From: Sphingomonas sp. Leaf343
Lineage (GTDB): Bacteria > Pseudomonadota > Alphaproteobacteria > Sphingomonadales > Sphingomonadaceae
Direction: 5' to 3'
DNA: 64,000 bases
Assembly (NCBI RefSeq): GCF_001423765.1
Contig: NZ_LMPG01000016.1
Location: 124,001 to 188,000, forward strand
The position numbers and the translations under genes were made by a program. The notes below the pieces were generated by a model. It made no database searches and was not told the origin of the DNA. It saw only the letters and a program-made list of their open reading frames with translations. Below, in pieces: positions 42,859 through 53,367 of the stretch (the first letter of the stretch is position 1; every line of letters begins with the position of its first letter).

Positions 42859-43376
42859 CGCGTGAACCGGTCGCCCGACGATCGGTCGCGGCCCATGGCG
42901 GTGAACATCTGGCGCGCCTGCTCGCCCAGCCGGCGTTCGGCCTGCTGCTTCTCCGTCGTGGCGCTGGCGAGCGCGTCGCGCTGGTCGAGGTGGCTCGACA
43001 TGCGCGCGCGCAGGATCGCGAGGCTGATCGGTTTCAGCATATAGTCGTTGGCCCCTTCGGACATGGCGGTCACGACCGACATCTCCTCGTCCACGGCGGT
43101 GCACATGATGACGGGAAGGAGTGTTCTGGGATGGAGTTCGCGGATCGCGCGCAGTGTCTCCAGCCCGGAAAAGCCCGGCATCATCCAGTCGAGCAGGACG
43201 ATGTCGGGGCGATTGGCGGAGATGATCGACAGCGCGGCGCGACCACCATCGGCGTGCAGCGTCGCATAACCGCTGGCGCGCAGGGCGCGGTCGAGCAGGA
43301 TGCGGTTATCCTCGACGTCGTCGACGATCAGCACCTGCTTCCGGGCACGGATGGAGGTCGGCAGAGGGGCGGTCAT
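42855..43376 (-). CDS. Response regulator with C-terminal coiled-coil extension
   Basis: A 173-residue protein with one receiver domain. QVLIVDDVEDN supplies the acidic pocket, PDIVLLDWMMPGFSG the phosphoacceptor Asp63, and DYMLKPISL the conserved Lys. After the receiver there is a helical segment of about 40 residues (SSHLDQRDALASATTEKQQAERR) that may form a coiled coil, but no DNA-binding domain. It is coupled by ATGA/GTGA overlaps to the hybrid kinase upstream and the GGDEF-EAL gene downstream, so it likely relays phosphate to, or scaffolds, cyclic-di-GMP signalling. Confidence 0.9.
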   Translation of the reverse strand: MTAPLPTSIRARKQVLIVDDVEDNRILLDRALRASGYATLHADGGRAALSIISANRPDIVLLDWMMPGFSGLETLRAIRELHPRTLLPVIMCTAVDEEMSVVTAMSEGANDYMLKPISLAILRARMSSHLDQRDALASATTEKQQAERRLGEQARQMFTAMGRDRSSGDRFTR

Positions 43377-45331
43377 GCGACCAGTTCCTTCAGGGCTTGC
43401 GCGATTTCGCGGGGAGTGGACGCGGCTTTGGGGAAGAAGCGGTGGCCGGCGGCGGCAAGGCCGCGATGCTCGTCGAGCGTGATGTCGCAGCCCGATACGA
43501 CGATCAGCGGGACGTCCCGCAGGGCGTCGTCCCTCGCCAGCCTGTCGATCACTTCGAACCCGTTCATCGCGGGCATCGCCAGATCGAGGACGATCGCGTC
43601 CGGACGGATGTCGGCGGCCATCGTCAGCCCCTGAACCCCGTTGATCGCGCGGCGGGTGGAGAATCCGACCTGCGCGACGCAGCGGGTCAGCAGGTCGGCG
43701 GCATCGTCGTCGTCGTCGATCACCAGCACCTCGCCCGATGCGCGCAGGCGATACACGTCCAGCACGTCGCGCAACTGCGTCTCCGTCACGGGCTTGCGCA
43801 GGTAATCGGTCGCGCCCGAACGAAGACCACGGGCACGGTCGTCGTCGATCGTGACGAGGATCGTGGGAATGTGGCCGATCCGCGGATCGCGGCGCAGTTC
43901 CTGCAACACGTCATACCCCGTCCGCCCCGGCAACAGCGCATCGAGCAGGATGAAATCGGGCATGTGCAGTCGTGCCAGATCCAGCGCGGCGTCGGCGCTG
44001 TTGGTCGACAGCACGCTGTATCCCATGCGCGACAGCCAGCGCTGCATCAGGTCGATCGCGGCGGGATCGTCGTCCACGACCAGCGCGGTGTGCTCCGCAC
44101 AGGGCGTCTCCACGAAGCGGCTGTCCTCGGCGACCGCATCCGGCAGGTCGGGCAGATCGCGCCGCATCACCGCGTCACCCATCGGCAGCAGCAGGCGGAA
44201 GGTCGAACCCTGGCCGGCGACGCTGTCGACGGTGCAGTCGCCGCCCATGATCCGCGCCAGCCGGCGGACGATCGCGAGCCCCAGCCCGGTGCCGCCGAAC
44301 TGGCGCGCCGGGCTGCCGTCGAGTTGCTGGAATGCCTCGAACAGGCGGTCGAGATGCTGGGGCGCGATGCCGATCCCGGTGTCGCGCACGGTGAAGCCGA
44401 TCCACGACTGATGATCGCGCTCGACGGGGGCGACGGTCAGCTCCACCTCGCCGTCGCGGGTGAACTTGAATGCGTTGCTGATCAGGTTGGACAGGCACTG
44501 CCGCACCTTGTCGACGTCGCCGATCATGATGCCGACGCCGTCGTCGACGGTCATGCTGAAGCGGTTGCCGTTGGGCGGCGCGTCCGTGCCCGCGGTCGCG
44601 ACGACGGACGCGACCAGCGCCTTGACGTCGATCACGACGCGGCTGACCGTGGTCCGCCCCGCCTCGATCTTCGACAGGTCGAGGATGTCGTTGATGAGCG
44701 CCAGCAGGGTGCGGCCGGCATGCTGGATACGGTCCAGATCGGCCATCGTCGCGGTGCTGCCCGCATCCGCGGCGTCCTCGTGCAGCAGCATCGCATAGCC
44801 CAGGATCGCATTCAGCGGCGTGCGCAGCTCGTGGCTCATCGCCGCCAGGAACTGCGATTTGGCGATGTTCTGCTGGTTGGCCTGCTCGCGCGCCTGTTCC
44901 AGTTCGCCGATCGTCTCGCGGGCGCGGCGGCCGATCTCGCGGATGCGGCGCTTCAGCAGCTTCGTGTCGGTGGCGATCTGGCTGCGCGACAGCGCCTCGC
45001 CGCTCTGCCAGTGAAAGGCGGCGAGGTCCTCCGGCTCCAGCTGGCCGATCAGCAATTCCAGCGGCGTGATCGTCGCGCGGACGATCGCCCGGGCGACGAC
45101 GCGCGCGGCCACGGCCGCGGCGATCCCGCCGCAGGCCAGCGCGGTCAGCGCCGCCGCCGCCGGCCATAGCCGCGTCGCCGGCTCCGCGATCATGCCGGCG
45201 ATCGTGCCCGTCAGGACCGCGACCGCGACCGCCGCGAGCAGCGCGATCGTCAGCGGCAGGTGCAACGACCGTCGCGCCGCCTGATAGAGGAGCGGCCGGT
45301 GCCCGTCCTCGTCGAAGATCGCGGGCTTCAC
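43373..45331 (-). CDS. Hybrid sensor histidine kinase with two receiver domains
   Basis: A 652-residue membrane kinase. Two transmembrane helices (about 25-47 and 55-78) precede a helical linker. The phosphoacceptor domain has AAMSHELRTPLNAIL (His167), and the ATPase domain has LSNLISNAFKFT, VRDTGIGIA and GGTGLGLAIV, all intact. Two receiver domains follow, with DFILLDALLPGRTGY and DAIVLDLAMPAMNGF; the second's usual Lys segment reads FFPKAAS. The start is a GTG overlapping the stop of the preceding kinase (GTGA). Two kinases, two internal receivers and a separate response regulator in one operon imply a branched phosphorelay. Confidence 0.9.
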   Translation of the reverse strand: MKPAIFDEDGHRPLLYQAARRSLHLPLTIALLAAVAVAVLTGTIAGMIAEPATRLWPAAAALTALACGGIAAAVAARVVARAIVRATITPLELLIGQLEPEDLAAFHWQSGEALSRSQIATDTKLLKRRIREIGRRARETIGELEQAREQANQQNIAKSQFLAAMSHELRTPLNAILGYAMLLHEDAADAGSTATMADLDRIQHAGRTLLALINDILDLSKIEAGRTTVSRVVIDVKALVASVVATAGTDAPPNGNRFSMTVDDGVGIMIGDVDKVRQCLSNLISNAFKFTRDGEVELTVAPVERDHQSWIGFTVRDTGIGIAPQHLDRLFEAFQQLDGSPARQFGGTGLGLAIVRRLARIMGGDCTVDSVAGQGSTFRLLLPMGDAVMRRDLPDLPDAVAEDSRFVETPCAEHTALVVDDDPAAIDLMQRWLSRMGYSVLSTNSADAALDLARLHMPDFILLDALLPGRTGYDVLQELRRDPRIGHIPTILVTIDDDRARGLRSGATDYLRKPVTETQLRDVLDVYRLRASGEVLVIDDDDDAADLLTRCVAQVGFSTRRAINGVQGLTMAADIRPDAIVLDLAMPAMNGFEVIDRLARDDALRDVPLIVVSGCDITLDEHRGLAAAGHRFFPKAASTPREIAQALKELVA

Positions 45332-46740
45332 GCCGCCACTCCGAAGGTCAGCGTCGGCGCGGAAGCGATGCTGTCCCGTACGCGCACGATGGGGATTTCG
45401 ATCGTGAAGCTGGTGCCGACGCCGCGTTCGGACCGCACGTCGATCGTGCCGCCCATCATCCGGCAGAACCGCCGCGTCAGCGCGAGGCCCAGGCCGGTGC
45501 CGCCGAACTTGCTGGCGGTGTCGTTCTCCGCCTGGCTGAAATCCTCGAAGATGCGGCGCAGGCCGTCCGGACTCATGCCGATGCCGTTGTCCGTCACCTC
45601 CAGCGTCATCCATTCGCCGCGATCGGTGGTGCGCGACAGGACGGTCATCATGATCGTCCCCTTGGTGGTGAACTTGGCGGCGTTGCTCAGCAGGTTCAGG
45701 AGCGACTGGCGAACCTTGAGCGGGTCGAGCTCCATGGTGCCGAGCGGTTGCGGCATGTTGACGACCAGCCGGTTGTCGCGCTTGGCGATCAGCGGCGATG
45801 CGGTGGCGGTGACCTCCGCGATCAGCGATGCGACGTCGACCGCCTCCGTCGACAGCTCCAGCCGGTTGGATTCGATCGACGACAGGTCGAGCACGGTATT
45901 GACCAGCGCCAGCAGATGCCGGCCGGCGGCGTGGATGCGGTCCAGGTCCTGCATCTTCTGGCCGGCATCGTCGCGATCCTCGAAATTCTCGCGCAGCATC
46001 TCCGCATAACCGATGACGGCGTTCAGCGGCGTGCGCAGCTCGTGGCTCATCTTGGCGAGGAAGATCGACTTGCGCTTGCTGGCCAGTTCGGCCGCCTCCA
46101 TCGCCGCGCGCACCATGGTCAGCTTGCTGCGCTGGTCGATCGTCTCCTGCTCCAGGCTCAGGCTGATGCGCAGCACCGTCTCGTAGAACAGCGACAGGAT
46201 CGTCATGTACGCCAGCGCCGCGAGGATCGAGAAGGTATTGGCGAGGTGCAGGTCGCGCGCATCGATCAGCGTCGGGAAATGGCCGTAGAACAGGCGCATC
46301 ACGAAGAACGCCGACAATTGCATCGCGATGCCGGTCAGCACCGGCCGGATCGATTCCGACAGGTAGAAGAACCCCAGCACCATCGCGATCAGGAACCACG
46401 GCAGCAGCGGCGAACTGATGCCGCCGAAATAGAAGGAGCCGAACAGCGACAGGCCCACCAGCATCTGCACGCTGGTCATCGCGGGCAGGCGGATGCCGCC
46501 GCTCGCCTTCAGCAGCAGCGGAATCGCGAGGAAGCTGGCGACCATCGCCTCCGTCACCCAGAACTGCCAGCTTTCGCCCGCCGTGGTGCGCGCGAGGAAG
46601 AAGGTGACGCTGTGCCCCATCAGCGGGCCGGCCAGATGCAGCATGACGAAGGTCCGCGCCATCAGCCGGTCGGAATCGCCCTGCAGCATGGCAGCCGGGA
46701 TGAACCAGTCAATGGCGCGGTAGAAACGCTTGTGCATCAT
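45328..46740 (-). CDS. Six-helix sensor histidine kinase
   Basis: A 470-residue kinase whose first 190 residues contain six hydrophobic helices (near 30-50, 60-78, 90-106, 112-128, 133-150 and 168-190) with only short loops, including FGGISSPLLPWFLI. The kinase core is complete: AKMSHELRTPLNAVIGYAEML (His233), LLNLLSNAAKFT, VTDNGIGMS and GGTGLGLALT. It lacks PAS or large periplasmic domains, so sensing must occur within the membrane helices, as in CqsS/LqsS-type receptors. It is the first gene of the minus-strand signalling operon and divergent from a related kinase. Confidence 0.9.
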   Translation of the reverse strand: MMHKRFYRAIDWFIPAAMLQGDSDRLMARTFVMLHLAGPLMGHSVTFFLARTTAGESWQFWVTEAMVASFLAIPLLLKASGGIRLPAMTSVQMLVGLSLFGSFYFGGISSPLLPWFLIAMVLGFFYLSESIRPVLTGIAMQLSAFFVMRLFYGHFPTLIDARDLHLANTFSILAALAYMTILSLFYETVLRISLSLEQETIDQRSKLTMVRAAMEAAELASKRKSIFLAKMSHELRTPLNAVIGYAEMLRENFEDRDDAGQKMQDLDRIHAAGRHLLALVNTVLDLSSIESNRLELSTEAVDVASLIAEVTATASPLIAKRDNRLVVNMPQPLGTMELDPLKVRQSLLNLLSNAAKFTTKGTIMMTVLSRTTDRGEWMTLEVTDNGIGMSPDGLRRIFEDFSQAENDTASKFGGTGLGLALTRRFCRMMGGTIDVRSERGVGTSFTIEIPIVRVRDSIASAPTLTFGVAA

Positions 46741-46772
46741 GCCCCCGGGGTCGGCTCCGCTCCTACTCCGGC

Positions 46773-46818
46773 ACCCCTAATGATTGATGAAGTCAGGACT
46801 TAATCGGGTTTTAGGGGT
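46773..46818. promoter_or_regulatory. Inverted repeat in the divergent kinase promoter region
   Basis: A perfect 8-bp inverted repeat, ACCCCTAA (46773-46780) and TTAGGGGT (46811-46818), lies between the two divergent kinase genes. Its symmetry and position suit a shared regulatory site. The 130-base region shows no clear sigma70 promoter. Confidence 0.4.
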
Positions 46819-46871
46819 CTCCCGCTAGGACGAGCCGATCGCCCGCGCCTTTTCCGGAGAATGGACCCGCA

Positions 46872-48329
<1,458 letters not shown>

Positions 48330-48346
48330 CAACCGGAACCGATGCC

Positions 48347-48724
48347 ATGACCAGAATCCTGATCGTCGAGGACAACGAGCTGAACCGCGACATGCTGCAA
48401 CGCCGGCTGGAGCGGAAGGGCTATGTCGTGACGTGCGCGATCGATGGTCCTCAGGGGATCGCGATGGCGGCCGGGACGCAGCCGGACATCATCCTGATGG
48501 ACGTCGCACTCGGCGATATGGACGGGTGGGAAGCGACGATGGCGATCCATGCCGATCCGCGCAGCGCCGCGATCCCGGTGATCGCGCTGACCGCGCATGC
48601 GCTGGAAAGCGACCGGCTGCGCAGCATCGACGCGGGCTGCGTCGATTTCGAAACCAAGCCGGTGTCGCTGCCCGACCTGATCGCCAAGATCGAGCAGCAT
48701 GTCGTGCGTCGGGAAGCAGCATAA
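48347..48724 (+). CDS. Single-domain response regulator (DivK-like)
   Basis: A 125-residue stand-alone receiver. ILIVEDNELNRDMLQRRLERKGY is the DivK/CheY-type opening with the acidic pair. PDIILMDVALGDMDGWEA contains the phosphoacceptor Asp52, VIALTAHALESDR supplies the Thr, and CVDFETKPVSL the Lys. With no output domain it must act by protein contact. It is placed directly after the six-helix kinase with a degenerate ATPase domain. Confidence 0.92.
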   Translation: MTRILIVEDNELNRDMLQRRLERKGYVVTCAIDGPQGIAMAAGTQPDIILMDVALGDMDGWEATMAIHADPRSAAIPVIALTAHALESDRLRSIDAGCVDFETKPVSLPDLIAKIEQHVVRREAA

Positions 48725-48833
48725 CCGAATACGGACAGTATCTTGCCGTGAACTTAACCGTGTCCGCTCGCTGATGTTTATCGCTTGCGAAACTATGGGG
48801 ATCGGACCCGACCTGATCCACAAGAGGCAGATT

Positions 48834-50258
48834 ATGACCACCGACACGCCGCAGTTCGGCGCCCTCGCTGGCAGCATGCGCGATTTCCGTTACCTGCCCG
48901 GCGCCGACCTGCTGGCCCGCGTCGATGCCTTCTATCAGTGGCAGGAGACGCGCCGCGCGGCGGGCGTCTGGCCGCTGGGCCGGTCGACCGAGCAGGGTGC
49001 GTTCAGCCGCTGCACCGCGCGCACCGACGAGGGCGAGCTGTTCGACGGCGTGAACTTCGCCAGCCAGGATTATCTCAGCCTCAATTCGCATGCCGGCGTG
49101 CTGGAGACCGCGATCGAGACGATGCGCGCGTTCGGCGTCCACAGCGCCGGCTCGCCCGCTCTGGTCGGCAACACGTCGCTGTCGATCGCGCTGGAAAAGA
49201 AGATCGGCGACTTCCTCGGCTATGATCATGTCGCACTGTTCCCGACCGGCTGGGCGGCGGGGTTCGGCGTCATCAAGGGGCTGGTGCGGCCGAACGACCA
49301 CATCGTCATGGACGCGCTGAGCCACGCCTGTCTTCAGGAAGGCGCGCAGGCGGCGACCCGCAATATCCATCTGTTCCGCCACAATCGGGTCGACGCCGTG
49401 CGCGCCAAGCTGGCGAAGATCCGCGCCACGGATACGGAAAACGGCATCCTGCTCGTCACCGAATCGCTGTTCTCGATGGATTCGGACACGCCCGATATCC
49501 GCGCGATGCAGGAACTGGCGCACGAATATGGCGCGACGCTGGTCGTCGACGTCGCGCACGATCTGGGCAATCTCGGCCCCACCGGTCGCGGCCTGATCGA
49601 GGCGCAGGGCATGCTCGGCAAGGTCGACGTGGTGATGGGCAGCTTTTCGAAGACGTTCGCGTCGAACGGCGGCTTCGTCGCCGCGCGGGGGCGGGGCGTG
49701 AAGGAGTATATGCGCTACTACAGCTCGCCCAACACCTTCTCCAACGCGATGTCGCCCGCCAACGCCGCGATCGTCGGCAAGGCGTTCGACATCGTCGCAT
49801 CGGACGAGGGCGCGGCGTTGCGACGCAAGCTGATGGACAATGTCCTGATGCTGCGCAGCCTGCTCCAGGGTTGCGGGCTGGAAGTCTATGGCGACCCGTC
49901 CGCGATCGTCTGCGTCAGGATGGGCAGCGAGGCGCTGGCGCGGCTCGTCAGCCGCCGGCTGCCGTCGCTCGGCATGCTCGCCAATCTGGTCGAGTTCCCG
50001 GCGGTGCCCAAGGGGCAGGCGCGGTTCCGGTTGCAGGTGATGGCGCGGCACAGCCAGCACGACATCATCGATGCGGTCCATCGCCTGTCGACGGCGGTCG
50101 CCGACGCGACCGACGATATGAACGCGCTGGACACCGGCGCGGCGACGGTCGTGACCCTCGACCGGGATCGTCCCGTCGTCCGCCGCACCGTCGTGGAACC
50201 GGACGCGCCACCGGCTCGCACCGCGACCCGCAGTCGCCGGGGCTCACTCGCCGCCTGA
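48834..50258 (+). CDS. Alpha-oxoamine synthase-family PLP enzyme
   Basis: A 474-residue fold-type I PLP enzyme of the group containing AONS, KBL, serine palmitoyltransferase and the autoinducer synthases CqsA/LqsA. Visible elements are NFASQDYLSLNSH, AGSPALVGNTSLSIALEKKI, ALFPTGWAAGFGVI, DALSHACLQEG (His164 stacking on PLP), VVDVAHDLG (Asp239 and His242; the usual DEAH Glu is Val) and MGSFSKTFASNGGF with Lys273 for the Schiff base. A polar tail of about 60 residues follows the catalytic fold. The ATG at 48834 is preceded by an AGAGG-like site. The gene lies downstream of a kinase/receiver pair with its own 109-base leader. Product is unknown: an alpha-hydroxyketone signal, an amino-ketone or a sphingoid-type base are options. 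Confidence 0.82.
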   Translation: MTTDTPQFGALAGSMRDFRYLPGADLLARVDAFYQWQETRRAAGVWPLGRSTEQGAFSRCTARTDEGELFDGVNFASQDYLSLNSHAGVLETAIETMRAFGVHSAGSPALVGNTSLSIALEKKIGDFLGYDHVALFPTGWAAGFGVIKGLVRPNDHIVMDALSHACLQEGAQAATRNIHLFRHNRVDAVRAKLAKIRATDTENGILLVTESLFSMDSDTPDIRAMQELAHEYGATLVVDVAHDLGNLGPTGRGLIEAQGMLGKVDVVMGSFSKTFASNGGFVAARGRGVKEYMRYYSSPNTFSNAMSPANAAIVGKAFDIVASDEGAALRRKLMDNVLMLRSLLQGCGLEVYGDPSAIVCVRMGSEALARLVSRRLPSLGMLANLVEFPAVPKGQARFRLQVMARHSQHDIIDAVHRLSTAVADATDDMNALDTGAATVVTLDRDRPVVRRTVVEPDAPPARTATRSRRGSLAA

Positions 50259-50320
50259 AGATTTACGCCGTGTTTACCGCGTGTTGCTAAATGTCGCCCG
50301 CGAAAAGGAATCTCCCCGTC

Positions 50321-51607
50321 ATGAAGATGAACATCACGGCCGCGTTGCTGTCGGCCAGCCTGACCGGCGTGATCGCATCGTCGCCCGTCCTCGCGCAGGA
50401 CGCCGGCGATGCCTATGTCCGCGTCGCCGCCGCGCGCACCAAGCTGGTCGACAAGGGCGACGTGAAGACCGACGGCGTGCTCGATCCCGCCGCCGGCTAT
50501 TCCACGCGGGAGACATTTCACGGCGTCGTCACGGGCGGTTACTACATCGCCAGTTCGATCGCGGTGGAGGCATCGATCTCGACGCCCGCGACGACCGACA
50601 ATCTGCCCGCGGGATCGCTGCTGGGCACGCCCAATCTCGGCGACGACGAATTCACGATGGCGACGCTGGGCGTCAGCCTGCACCCGTTCCGTGGCCGGTT
50701 CCAGCCCTATGTCGGCGGCGGCGTCATCCGCCACTTCACCACGCAGGAACGGGACGGGCTGGGCGTCGGGCTGAACATCCCCAATGCCTATGGTGCCTAT
50801 GTCCATGCCGGCGTCGATGTCGCGATGTCGCGGACATGGGGGCTGTTCGCCGATGTGCGAAAGGCGTTCTACCACACCAACGCCACCGGCCTGCTGCCGC
50901 TGGATGCGACCTATACCCGGTTCGCGAGCGTCGATGCGAAGGCGGAACTCGATCCGCTGACGATCCAGCTTGGCGTCGTCGCCCGGTTCGGCCGCGGCGG
51001 CGCATCGCCGGGCGAGACGCGGATCGATACCGACACGACCAGCTGGACGCTGCGCGGCGGCCTGACCAGCCTGACGCTGGCGGACAAGGTCGCGCTGTCG
51101 GTCGGCGGGGCGCCCTATGCCGGCGCCGGCCTGTCGACCTACGAGCATCAGACGCCGACGATCCAGATCGGTCGTTTCCTGACGCCCAATATCGCGGTCA
51201 ATGCGACGCTGGGCCTGCCGCCGAGCATCGACATCCGCGGGGCGGGCAGCATCGGCGCACTGCCGAAGCTGGGTAAGGTGACGTACGGCCCGACCATGCT
51301 GACGGTGCAGTACCACCCGACGCGCAGCGGCCGCATCCGGCCCTATGTCGGGGTCGGTGCCAGCTACATGATCGTGTTCGATACCACCGACGGCGCATTC
51401 CAGAACCTGAAGGTCGACAACGATCTGGGCTGGGGGTTCGAGGCGGGCACCGACATCATGGTCAGCCAGAACTGGGGCGTCTTTGCCGACGTGAAGAAGG
51501 CGCTGCTGCGGCCCAATGCCTATGGCACCTTCGGGGGCGCGGCGGTGGTCGGCCGCACCCGGCTCGACCCCTGGGCATTCTCGGGCGGCGCGGCCTTTCA
51601 TTTCTGA
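50321..51607 (+). CDS. Tandem OmpW-like outer-membrane protein
   Basis: A 428-residue exported protein with a signal peptide (residues 1-26, ending VLAQ) and two consecutive OmpW-like domains of about 190 residues. Matching segments are RFQPYVGGGVIRHF and RIRPYVGVGASYMI, SRTWGLFADVRKAF and SQNWGVFADVKKAL, and AELDPLTIQLGVVARFG and TRLDPWAFSGGAAFHF. Ordinary OmpW is a single eight-stranded barrel of about 200 residues. The final residue is Phe, as needed for barrel assembly. The ATG at 50321 is favoured because it begins a normal signal peptide and follows AAGGA. A hairpin lies just after the stop. Confidence 0.85.
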   Translation: MKMNITAALLSASLTGVIASSPVLAQDAGDAYVRVAAARTKLVDKGDVKTDGVLDPAAGYSTRETFHGVVTGGYYIASSIAVEASISTPATTDNLPAGSLLGTPNLGDDEFTMATLGVSLHPFRGRFQPYVGGGVIRHFTTQERDGLGVGLNIPNAYGAYVHAGVDVAMSRTWGLFADVRKAFYHTNATGLLPLDATYTRFASVDAKAELDPLTIQLGVVARFGRGGASPGETRIDTDTTSWTLRGGLTSLTLADKVALSVGGAPYAGAGLSTYEHQTPTIQIGRFLTPNIAVNATLGLPPSIDIRGAGSIGALPKLGKVTYGPTMLTVQYHPTRSGRIRPYVGVGASYMIVFDTTDGAFQNLKVDNDLGWGFEAGTDIMVSQNWGVFADVKKALLRPNAYGTFGGAAVVGRTRLDPWAFSGGAAFHF

Positions 51608-51614
51608 TGCCGTG

Positions 51615-51661
51615 ACGGGACGGGATGGATGATCGGGGTCGTCGATCCGAACCCGTCCCGT
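51615..51661 (+). terminator. Hairpin after the OmpW-like gene
   Basis: A perfect 10-bp inverted repeat, acgggacggg and cccgtcccgt, lies eight bases after the stop with a 27-base centre that itself contains short complementary segments. There is no T tract, so termination is uncertain. Confidence 0.4.
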
Positions 51662-51749
51662 TCCAGGCAGCCGTCCCGTGTCGTATCACGGCGTTGAACG
51701 CGCGTCGCGCCACGCCTAGGATCCGGGTTCGGGCGGCGGGAGCGACGGG

Positions 51750-52343
51750 ATGCGGCGATGGGTGATGGGTCTGGCGCTGGCCGGCATCGTGCCACCCGCG
51801 GCGGCGCAGCAGGCGAGCCCGACGGTGATGGTCGAGATGACGACCACGGCCGGCCCGATCCGCCTCGAACTCGATCGCGACCATGCGCCGGCGACGACGG
51901 CGAACTTCCTGCGCTATGTCGATGGCAAGCGCCTCGACGGCACCAGCTTCTACCGCGCGGCGCATCTGGGGGAGGGGATCGGCCTGCTTCAGGGCGGGAT
52001 CAGGGACGATCCCAAACGTCGCCTGCCGCCGGTGCGGCACGAGGCGACCGACGCCACCGGGCTGGCGCATGTCGATGGCGCGATCTCGATGGCGCGGGGC
52101 CGGCCGGGCAGCGCGACCGGCGACTTCTTCGTGATCCTCGGCACCGTGGCGTATCTGGACGCCGATCCGTCGCGATCCGGTGACAAGGCCGGCTATGCCG
52201 TGTTCGGCCGCGTGGTCGGGGGCATGGACGTGGTCCGCCGCATATGGGGTGCGCCGCGCTCGGCGACGGCCGGTCCCGCGGCGACCCGGGGGGAGATGCT
52301 CGCCGCGCCGGTGCGGATTCTCAGCGCGCGGCGTCTGCCGTAA
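51750..52343 (+). CDS. Periplasmic cyclophilin-type peptidylprolyl isomerase
   Basis: A 197-residue protein with a signal peptide (residues 1-20, LALAGIVPPAAAQ) and a cyclophilin domain: MTTTAGPIRLELDRDHAPATTANFLRYV, DGTSFYRA, ISMARGRPGSATGDFFVIL and YAVFGRVVGGMDVV. It catalyses proline cis-trans isomerisation in the periplasm. The first strand and the SMAR...GDFFI segment are well kept, whereas the typical FHR is FYR. Its 3' end overlaps by 23 bases the convergent gene, which encodes a second isomerase. Confidence 0.9.
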   Translation: MRRWVMGLALAGIVPPAAAQQASPTVMVEMTTTAGPIRLELDRDHAPATTANFLRYVDGKRLDGTSFYRAAHLGEGIGLLQGGIRDDPKRRLPPVRHEATDATGLAHVDGAISMARGRPGSATGDFFVILGTVAYLDADPSRSGDKAGYAVFGRVVGGMDVVRRIWGAPRSATAGPAATRGEMLAAPVRILSARRLP

Positions 52344-53190
52344 CGGGTGGCGCGCGGCGCACCGGGGGCATCGCGTTGCAGATGTCCGCGCCGCCCGCGG
52401 GCACCACGAAGAACGGCGGCTGACGGTTTTCGCGCGTCTTGATCCATGCGGCGAAGCGGGGATTGTCCGTCGCGCGGTACTGGAAGCGCGGGCGCTCGGC
52501 GGCGGGCATCTGGCTCGCCAGCCGGACCGACCTGATCGCCATCGGCGTCTCCGCCGGCGCCTTGTAGAAACCCAGGTCGCCGGTGCCGCGGGGCAGGGCG
52601 GACAGCCGCTCGATCCCTTCCACCACGCGACCGACGACGGCGATGTTGCGGTCCAGCGCGCGGGGGCCGTGGCCGATCACGGCGTACAGGTCGCCGCCGC
52701 TGCCCGTGCTCGGGGCCAGATCGCGCGCGACGCCGACCATGCCGTAACAATGCGGCAGCCACTGGCTCGCGCCGCTGCCCGCCAGCGGCCAGCCGTCGCG
52801 GGTATATCCCGCCCATTCGGCATAGGGATCGCGCCGCGTCAGCTTCGCGACCGGGGCTTCGCCCTGCCACTCATATTCGGCGGGCGGGTTCGCCTCGACA
52901 TCGGCGGGCAGGGGCTTCTTCTCGGTCACGTCGCCCCATTGCGCGACGTAATTGTCCTGCACCCGGTACACACTGCCGCCCGCGTCCCACCATTTCTTCA
53001 CGGCCAGCTTCCGGATGTTGGCAACATGCCCCGCCGCCCGCCCAGCCGCCAGCCGGATGACGACCCGGCCGCCGTCGGCCAGCGTCATCACGACCACCTC
53101 GTCGTCCGGTATCGCGCGCCAGTCCGCCGGCAGGGCATCGGAGGAAGCGGGAACCGCAGTCTGGAGCAGGGCGAGGAGAAACGACAGCAT
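52321..53190 (-). CDS. Second cyclophilin-like peptidylprolyl isomerase
   Basis: A 289-residue protein starting at the ATG at 53190, which gives a signal peptide (MLSFLLALLQTAVPASS). The cyclophilin-like core is stretched: VVVMTLADGGRVVIRLAAGRAAGHVANIRKLA, then DAGGSVYRVQDNYVAQWGD, HCYGMVGVARDL, GGDLYAVIGHGPRALDRNIAVVGRVVEGIERL. This divergent, longer type is common in sphingomonads. Catalytic residues are only partly conserved, so activity is uncertain. It ends tail-to-tail with the smaller isomerase gene. Confidence 0.85.
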   Translation of the reverse strand: MLSFLLALLQTAVPASSDALPADWRAIPDDEVVVMTLADGGRVVIRLAAGRAAGHVANIRKLAVKKWWDAGGSVYRVQDNYVAQWGDVTEKKPLPADVEANPPAEYEWQGEAPVAKLTRRDPYAEWAGYTRDGWPLAGSGASQWLPHCYGMVGVARDLAPSTGSGGDLYAVIGHGPRALDRNIAVVGRVVEGIERLSALPRGTGDLGFYKAPAETPMAIRSVRLASQMPAAERPRFQYRATDNPRFAAWIKTRENRQPPFFVVPAGGADICNAMPPVRRAPPVTADAAR

Positions 53191-53276
53191 CGCTACAGCC
53201 TGCCCCACCCCGCCCGTGCAAGCAACCGCTTGCACAACCGCCCGACGCACCCTATCGCGGACCCTCCAGGATATGC

Positions 53277-53367
53277 GGAGCGGTGGCCGAGTGGTCGAAG
53301 GCGCTCGCCTGGAAAGTGAGTATACGTCAAAAGCGTATCGAGGGTTCGAATCCCTCCCGCTCCGCCA
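53277..53367 (+). tRNA. tRNA-Ser (anticodon GGA)
   Basis: A 91-base cloverleaf with acceptor stem GGAGCGG/CCGCTCC, discriminator G and an encoded CCA. The anticodon loop CTGGAAA has GGA at 53311-53313. A long variable arm (class II) and GGTTCGAATCC T-arm confirm serine identity. GC content falls sharply right after it, so its 3' end is the probable attachment site of the downstream island. Confidence 0.97.
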
